From Thermoplasmata archaeon (GTDB lineage: Archaea > Thermoplasmatota > Thermoplasmata > Thermoplasmatales > Thermoplasmataceae), in assembly GCA_021801305.1 (NCBI GenBank), contig JAJYYD010000111.1, positions 1-8,977 on the forward strand: a DNA stretch of 8,977 nt, written 5' to 3'. Below are positions 6,425 through 8,977 of the stretch, piece after piece. The notes under the pieces are model-generated. The model was not told the DNA's origin and did no database searches. It saw nothing but the letters and a program-made list of their open reading frames with translations. Both the position numbers and the translations under genes were made by a program. Every line of letters starts with the position of its first letter. Within the stretch, counting starts at the first letter, position 1.

Positions 6425-7201
6425 TCAGGATATCAGCTGGAGTCTTAGAAGTTCAAGTGCGCCGGACATCCTTGTGGATATAACCTCAAGGTCCCGGGCT
6501 ATTCTTATATTAAGATTCTTTACCTTTTCAGATATCTGGGCCATGGTTCCATTCAGGGGACCAAGGTGAATGTCGTTGTCATATTCTCTTATATAGTGGT
6601 TTATGTTCGACAGTTCCTTCTTGCCTACTTCTGCCAGATGCCTCTTTGAGTATTCGTTCACGGAAGGTATGACGACAAGATTGTAGTGTGTTATGTTCCT
6701 GTTTGCAAGAAGTTTGGAAAATGCTATATGGAGGGGCTGGGCAAATTGGCCGCCAAAGCCGCTTACAAGTATGAATGAGTTTGACTTGTCCATCCCGGAG
6801 AATATTTCACTGGCAGTTATTGAGGGTGAAAAATCATGCGGATTGTAGTCAATGACAGATTCGCTTATTTTTACAGGATCCCTTTCCACAAGTTTTACCT
6901 TCTTTGCCTTCTCCTGATCATACTGCAGCTTGCTGACCAGCTCAACTTCCATTGGCTCCGGGCCAACTATCTCCAGTATATCCGTATACCTGTCAGCATA
7001 GTCGTTCACATGATAGCCGGTCTTGTTCCTTACAACTGAATGGTAAACCGCCCTCCTGTATTCCAGTGGCATGATATTTTCAAGTATCCTCCTTCCAGCA
7101 TTGCCAAATGATATGATTGTGTTATCTGCACGGTCCTCGTAGTAGTTTCTTACTATCTCGCGGGCCTGCTTTCCCATATTGTTGTCAAATTCATTTTCCA
7201 T
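6425..7201 (-). CDS. Divergent FtsZ/tubulin-like N-domain protein (putative), partner of the RHH regulator
   Basis: A 258-residue protein. By eye its layout follows the N-terminal half of FtsZ: strand NTIISFGNAGRRIL (27-40) resembles the first strand and the G-x-G-x-A-G nucleotide loop T1; FILVSGFGGQFAQPL (143-157) sits where FtsZ has the T4 signature GGGTGTG before A-A-P; LVVIPS (175-180) then KRHLAEVGKKEL (186-197) match the strand and the KR...A..G...L helix; a terminal helix (about 224-254) corresponds to H7. The T4 loop is not canonical, T7 (N-x-D-x-x-D) and the C-terminal domain are absent, and FtsZ is normally 350-390 residues. It is therefore unlikely to be an ordinary GTP-driven polymer; a pseudo-GTPase partner or regulator is possible (inference). 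The start ATG has a strong GGAGGAAA site 5 bases upstream and lies 1 base after the RHH stop, so the two are translationally coupled. Gene certain; family moderate. Confidence 0.6.
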   Translation of the reverse strand: MENEFDNNMGKQAREIVRNYYEDRADNTIISFGNAGRRILENIMPLEYRRAVYHSVVRNKTGYHVNDYADRYTDILEIVGPEPMEVELVSKLQYDQEKAKKVKLVERDPVKISESVIDYNPHDFSPSITASEIFSGMDKSNSFILVSGFGGQFAQPLHIAFSKLLANRNITHYNLVVIPSVNEYSKRHLAEVGKKELSNINHYIREYDNDIHLGPLNGTMAQISEKVKNLNIRIARDLEVISTRMSGALELLRLQLIS

Positions 7202-7202
7202 C

Positions 7203-7646
7203 TCAATTTCCTCCTTTTTTTAATACGTCTTGATCTTTTGTTCCTTTTTCCAGGTCCGGTTCTTCCATGAAGATGTCTGAAACACTCTCTGCCAGATTCC
7301 TGTACTCCTGGCGCCTTTTTATGATTAGTTCCGAAATAATCCCCTTCTCTGTTGAATAATTTAATATCTCCCCCAGGGCGGAACTGATTGAACTGAAATA
7401 TCCCTTTCCTATTGCAAGATTCAATGTTTCCAGTAGTTTCCTGCTTACGTTTACATTTGTCTCTGAAGGTTCTACAAACTGTGCCCTGCTCTTTGAAATA
7501 AAATCGATTGATGCATGCCTTATGAATTCCGATCTGCTTCCAAAGCTGCTGTTTTTCTGAAGAAATTCATCTATTTCCTCGAGATCTGCCTCGGATATTC
7601 GGATTGTCAGCTTAGTATCTTTTCCTTCCAATCGGTTTAACCTCAC
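7203..7646 (-). CDS. Tandem ribbon-helix-helix (RHH) DNA-binding protein, CdrS-like context
   Basis: A 147-residue protein from GTG 7646. The first RHH domain is at residues about 10-52: strand TKLTIRIS, helix EADLEEIDEFLQ, then FGSRSEFIRHASIDFI with the typical G-S-R-S-E-F turn. A second, more divergent copy is at about 60-99: strand TNVNVS, helix RKLLETLNLAIGKG, then YFSSISSALGEILNYS. A charged helical tail follows. RHH proteins bind DNA as intertwined dimers through the strand; a tandem chain could act as one unit. Start choice: the TATA box at 7666-7676 puts the transcript start at about 7645, so GTG 7646 would be leaderless; TTG 7631, behind GGTGAGGT, is the alternative. The frame runs on to an ATG at 7745, but that would place the promoter inside the gene. 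It is followed after 1 base by the FtsZ-like gene. Probably represses its own operon through the GTAC repeats (inference). Confidence 0.78.
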   Translation of the reverse strand: MRLNRLEGKDTKLTIRISEADLEEIDEFLQKNSSFGSRSEFIRHASIDFISKSRAQFVEPSETNVNVSRKLLETLNLAIGKGYFSSISSALGEILNYSTEKGIISELIIKRRQEYRNLAESVSDIFMEEPDLEKGTKDQDVLKKGGN

Positions 7647-7656
7647 CCTTCTATTC

Positions 7657-7706
7657 GTACGGAAGTATTTAAATTTTTGTAATGTACGGACAAAATATGT
7701 ACAGAA
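7657..7706. repeat. Three GTAC-centred direct repeats flanking the RHH promoter (candidate operator)
   Basis: GTACGGAA (7657-7664), GTACGGAC (7684-7691) and GTACAGAA (7699-7706) lie in the same orientation with offsets of 27 and 15 bases. The first sits between the TATA box and the start codon, the other two just upstream of the TATA box. Short direct repeats around a promoter are the usual operator form for RHH repressors. Confidence 0.5.
7666..7676 (-). promoter_or_regulatory. TATA box of the RHH / FtsZ-like operon
   Basis: AAATTTAAATA on the minus strand is centred about 25 bases from GTG 7646. This matches the leaderless spacing seen for mptD and pyrB in this window and decides the start codon. 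It is bracketed by the GTAC-centred repeats. Confidence 0.55.
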
Positions 7707-7714
7707 ATTTTCAC

Positions 7715-7746
7715 ATTGTATTATTCTTGTTTGATGATAATACAAT
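7715..7746. repeat. Perfect 10-bp inverted repeat, 12-base spacer
   Basis: ATTGTATTAT (7715-7724) and ATAATACAAT (7737-7746) are exact reverse complements with arm centres 22 bases apart, two DNA turns. The repeat lies 70-100 bases upstream of the RHH start. The length and spacing suggest a dimer binding site more than an RNA hairpin. Confidence 0.6.
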
Positions 7747-7851
7747 ATATCAGCGTACTTTTGACACTAAAAATTGTTAATGGCATGAAATTGTCATACC
7801 TATTTTATCGTGTGTACATCTTTATTCTAAGTACGTTATATTTATATCAAA

Positions 7852-7927
7852 GATTTAGACTGTTGTTCCATATTTTTTGAGGAAACATTCCTGAATAGCC
7901 TAAATCCAGAGTTTATTTTAAACAGTC
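7852..7927. repeat. Two crossing 7-bp inverted repeats upstream of aIF2-beta
   Basis: GATTTAG (7852-7858) pairs with CTAAATC (7900-7906), and GACTGTT (7858-7864) pairs with AACAGTC (7921-7927). The pairs share base 7858 and cross, so in RNA they would be alternative or pseudoknot-like. A small GGAA-ACA-TTCC hairpin (7881-7891) lies inside. They are upstream of the predicted aIF2-beta start site, so they would be transcribed only from a more distal promoter. Confidence 0.3.
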
Positions 7928-7932
7928 AAAGT

Positions 7933-7940
7933 ATTAATAA
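7933..7940 (+). promoter_or_regulatory. TATA-like box of the aIF2-beta / PIN operon
   Basis: ATTAATAA is centred 23-24 bases from the ATG at 7960, consistent with a leaderless or near-leaderless transcript. An out-of-frame ATG lies 5 bases before the chosen start (7955), within ATGCCATGG. Confidence 0.45.
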
Positions 7941-7959
7941 AGCTGTCCAATAACATGCC

Positions 7960-8583
7960 ATGGTTCAAGGAGATTACGAAGCCCTTTTGAAGAGGGGAGA
8001 AAAGATTTTATCAAAATCAAACAAAAATATGGAGAGGCTCAAGATACCTGACCCTGACATCATATATGAAGGAAAACTGACCATTGTCAGAAACTTTGGG
8101 GATATGCTCAGCCTCATAAACAGGGACCCAAGGCATATTACCAAGTTCCTGATGAGTGAACTTGGAATCGGGCTGACCCTGAACGGAAAGAGGCTGATAA
8201 TAAACCGTAAGGTGACTCTGGAACAGTTCATGTCAAAAATGAACATGTACATGGACACATTTGTCATGTGTTATGAGTGCAATTCACCTGATACAGAGCT
8301 CCAGAAGGTCGGAAGAACTACTGTTCTTGTCTGTAAAGCATGTGGTGCCCAGCACCCCATAAGAATGGGCAGAGAATCAAAGGAAAATGACAGCGACATC
8401 GAAGAGGGAAAACAGTATACAATACAGGTTACAAGCATAGGTCCGTCAGGGGAAGGCAGAGGGATATTCAGGGGCTACAACATCTTTGTTCCGGGCGTGA
8501 AGAAGGGTGAAACTGTAAAGGTCCTGATAAAAAAGATAAGAAACAATACAGCTATAGCAGAAGTTGTAGACCGTGAAAAATGA
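7960..8583 (+). CDS. Translation initiation factor aIF2 subunit beta with C-terminal TRAM domain
   Basis: A 207-residue protein. Residues 1-139 are the archaeal IF2-beta core: an N-terminal helix that contacts the gamma subunit, the central alpha/beta domain with TIVRNFGDML (41-50) and KFLMSELG (62-69), and the C-terminal zinc ribbon with C104-x2-C107 ... C125-x2-C128. aIF2 delivers initiator Met-tRNA to the small ribosomal subunit. After an acidic linker (about 139-148), residues 151-205 form a TRAM domain, an RNA-binding beta barrel: YTIQVTSIGPSGEG, RGYNIFVPGVKKGE and TAIAEVV are diagnostic. Plain aIF2-beta is about 140 residues; I recall TRAM-extended forms in haloarchaea, so this is a known but lineage-limited fusion. 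ATG 7960 fits the TATA spacing. The PIN-domain gene overlaps its 3' end by 11 bases. Confidence 0.92.
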   Translation: MVQGDYEALLKRGEKILSKSNKNMERLKIPDPDIIYEGKLTIVRNFGDMLSLINRDPRHITKFLMSELGIGLTLNGKRLIINRKVTLEQFMSKMNMYMDTFVMCYECNSPDTELQKVGRTTVLVCKACGAQHPIRMGRESKENDSDIEEGKQYTIQVTSIGPSGEGRGIFRGYNIFVPGVKKGETVKVLIKKIRNNTAIAEVVDREK

Positions 8584-8965
8584 TGATTCTGCAAAGAAGG
8601 TTGTCCTGGACACAAACTCCCTTGTTTACGCAGTAAAAACCCATGTTGATCTCAGGGACCAGGTCACTTATCTTGTGGGCAAGTGCGAAATAATCGTTCC
8701 TCAATGTGTCATTGACGAATTGAGGGGACTCTCCTCTGGAAATGTGAACGCAAGGACTGCTCTTGGAATAGTGAAGAGATTTATTACCATAGAATCTGAA
8801 GGAAAAGGCGATGATTGCGTATTCAACACAGCCGTCGGAATGGGTGCATATGTTGTGACCAATGACAGGAATCTTGCCCTTAAGCTTCACGGAAGCGGCC
8901 TGAGATGCCTTATGTTCACGTCGGGGAAAAAACTGGCTTACTGGAACATCAATACAATAGGATAG
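8573..8965 (+). CDS. PIN-domain protein, FCF1/Utp24-like (COG1412 type)
   Basis: A 130-residue single-domain PIN protein, a metal-dependent RNase fold. The acidic site is complete: D13 in VLDTNSL, E49 in CVIDELRGL (45-53), D80/D81 in KGDDCVFNTA, and D98 in VVTNDRNLALKL (94-105). The C-terminal RCLMFTSGKKLAYW strand matches the archaeal COG1412 group related to eukaryotic Fcf1/Utp24, an rRNA-processing nuclease, more than toxin VapC proteins. There is no antitoxin-like gene beside it. That group is often found near aIF2 and RNA polymerase subunit genes in archaea, which fits the aIF2-beta neighbour. The start is GTG 8573, overlapping aIF2-beta by 11 bases; the nearby ATG codons are out of frame. 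Only 12 bases follow its stop, so any downstream partner is not visible. Confidence 0.85.
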   Translation: MKNDDSAKKVVLDTNSLVYAVKTHVDLRDQVTYLVGKCEIIVPQCVIDELRGLSSGNVNARTALGIVKRFITIESEGKGDDCVFNTAVGMGAYVVTNDRNLALKLHGSGLRCLMFTSGKKLAYWNINTIG

Positions 8966-8977
8966 GCCCCTGGTCTT

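Larger units (their letters stand above)
7647..7959. other. 313-base regulatory gap between the RHH operon and aIF2-beta
   Basis: Strongly AT-rich. It contains six GTAC tetramers (7657, 7684, 7699, 7755, 7814, 7831), the minus-strand TATA box, the 10-bp inverted repeat, a 7-bp inverted pair CGTACTT (7754-7760) / AAGTACG (7829-7835), a second TATA-like stretch (7836-7848), and two crossing inverted repeats between 7852 and 7927. No protein frame with coding character or tRNA is seen. Plus-strand transcription of aIF2-beta starts at its right end. Confidence 0.6.

Noticed and set aside
6425..7646. TubZ-TubR type plasmid partition operon
   Set aside because: The DNA-binding partner is RHH rather than TubR-type winged helix, no iterated centromere array or replication gene is seen, and the flanks are chromosomal housekeeping genes. 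The GTAC repeats are too few and irregular to call a centromere.
7647..7745. N-terminal extension of the RHH protein back to an ATG at 7745
   Set aside because: It would swallow the TATA box, the GTAC repeats and half of the palindrome. The added residues look like translated regulatory DNA (Cys, Phe, Tyr-rich), and the leaderless spacing favours GTG 7646.
8573..8965. VapC toxin of a toxin-antitoxin pair
   Set aside because: No antitoxin-sized partner is adjacent; the gene overlaps aIF2-beta, and its motifs fit the COG1412 rRNA-processing-type PIN group better.
1..8977. CRISPR arrays, insertion sequences, tRNA/rRNA genes, integration sites
   Set aside because: No regularly spaced repeats, transposase frames, terminal inverted repeats, tRNA T-loop patterns or rRNA-like stretches were found on either strand.

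Overview
The window reads as chromosomal DNA of a moderately AT-rich archaeon, most likely of the Thermoplasmatales/Thermoplasmata. The archaeal signs are direct: an archaeal aspartate transcarbamoylase pair (pyrB-pyrI), Trm1, a DUF372/MptD-type pterin enzyme, an aIF2-beta carrying a C-terminal TRAM domain, and a COG1412-type PIN protein. TATA-like boxes centred about 23-27 bases upstream of several start codons point to leaderless transcripts, and arginine is written mostly with AGG/AGA. The placement at order level is an inference from overall protein character.

Layout from left to right: (1) 14-1633 (+), a VirB4/HerA-type P-loop ATPase, convergent with (2) 1661-1888 (-), a two-helix membrane protein, followed on the same strand by (3) 1995-2483 (-), a coiled-coil protein of unknown function whose reading frame stays open about 100 bases beyond its first ATG. 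(4) 2484-2916 is a 433-base gap with a divergent promoter, short repeats and an orphan TATA box. (5) 2917-4882 (+) is a tightly packed operon: dihydroneopterin aldolase (mptD), a THEP1-type NTPase with a damaged Walker A motif, and tRNA m2,2G26 methyltransferase (trm1). (6) 5022-6403 (+) is pyrB-pyrI with a 4-base overlap. (7) 6425-7646 (-) is a two-gene operon: a tandem ribbon-helix-helix (RHH) protein followed after 1 base by a 258-residue protein that looks like a stripped-down, degenerate FtsZ/tubulin-type domain. (8) 7647-7959 is a repeat-rich regulatory gap. (9) 7960-8965 (+) is aIF2-beta(TRAM) and a PIN-domain protein, overlapping by 11 bases.

Most of the window is housekeeping: pyrimidine synthesis, pterin synthesis, tRNA modification, translation initiation and RNA processing. 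The part that stands out is the RHH / FtsZ-like pair. It resembles the haloarchaeal cdrS-ftsZ2 arrangement, in which an RHH regulator is co-transcribed with a tubulin-family cell-division protein. Here the regulator carries two RHH repeats, and the partner appears to have lost the canonical GTP-binding T4 loop and the whole C-terminal domain. The promoter of this pair carries three GTAC-centred direct repeats around its TATA box and a perfect 10-bp inverted repeat with 22-bp centre spacing, good candidates for autoregulatory operators. The rest of the interest is in degenerate catalytic sites (THEP1-like Walker A, Trm1 without zinc cysteines) and unusual gene boundaries (a non-canonical start candidate, and a terminator hairpin formed across the pyrI stop codon).
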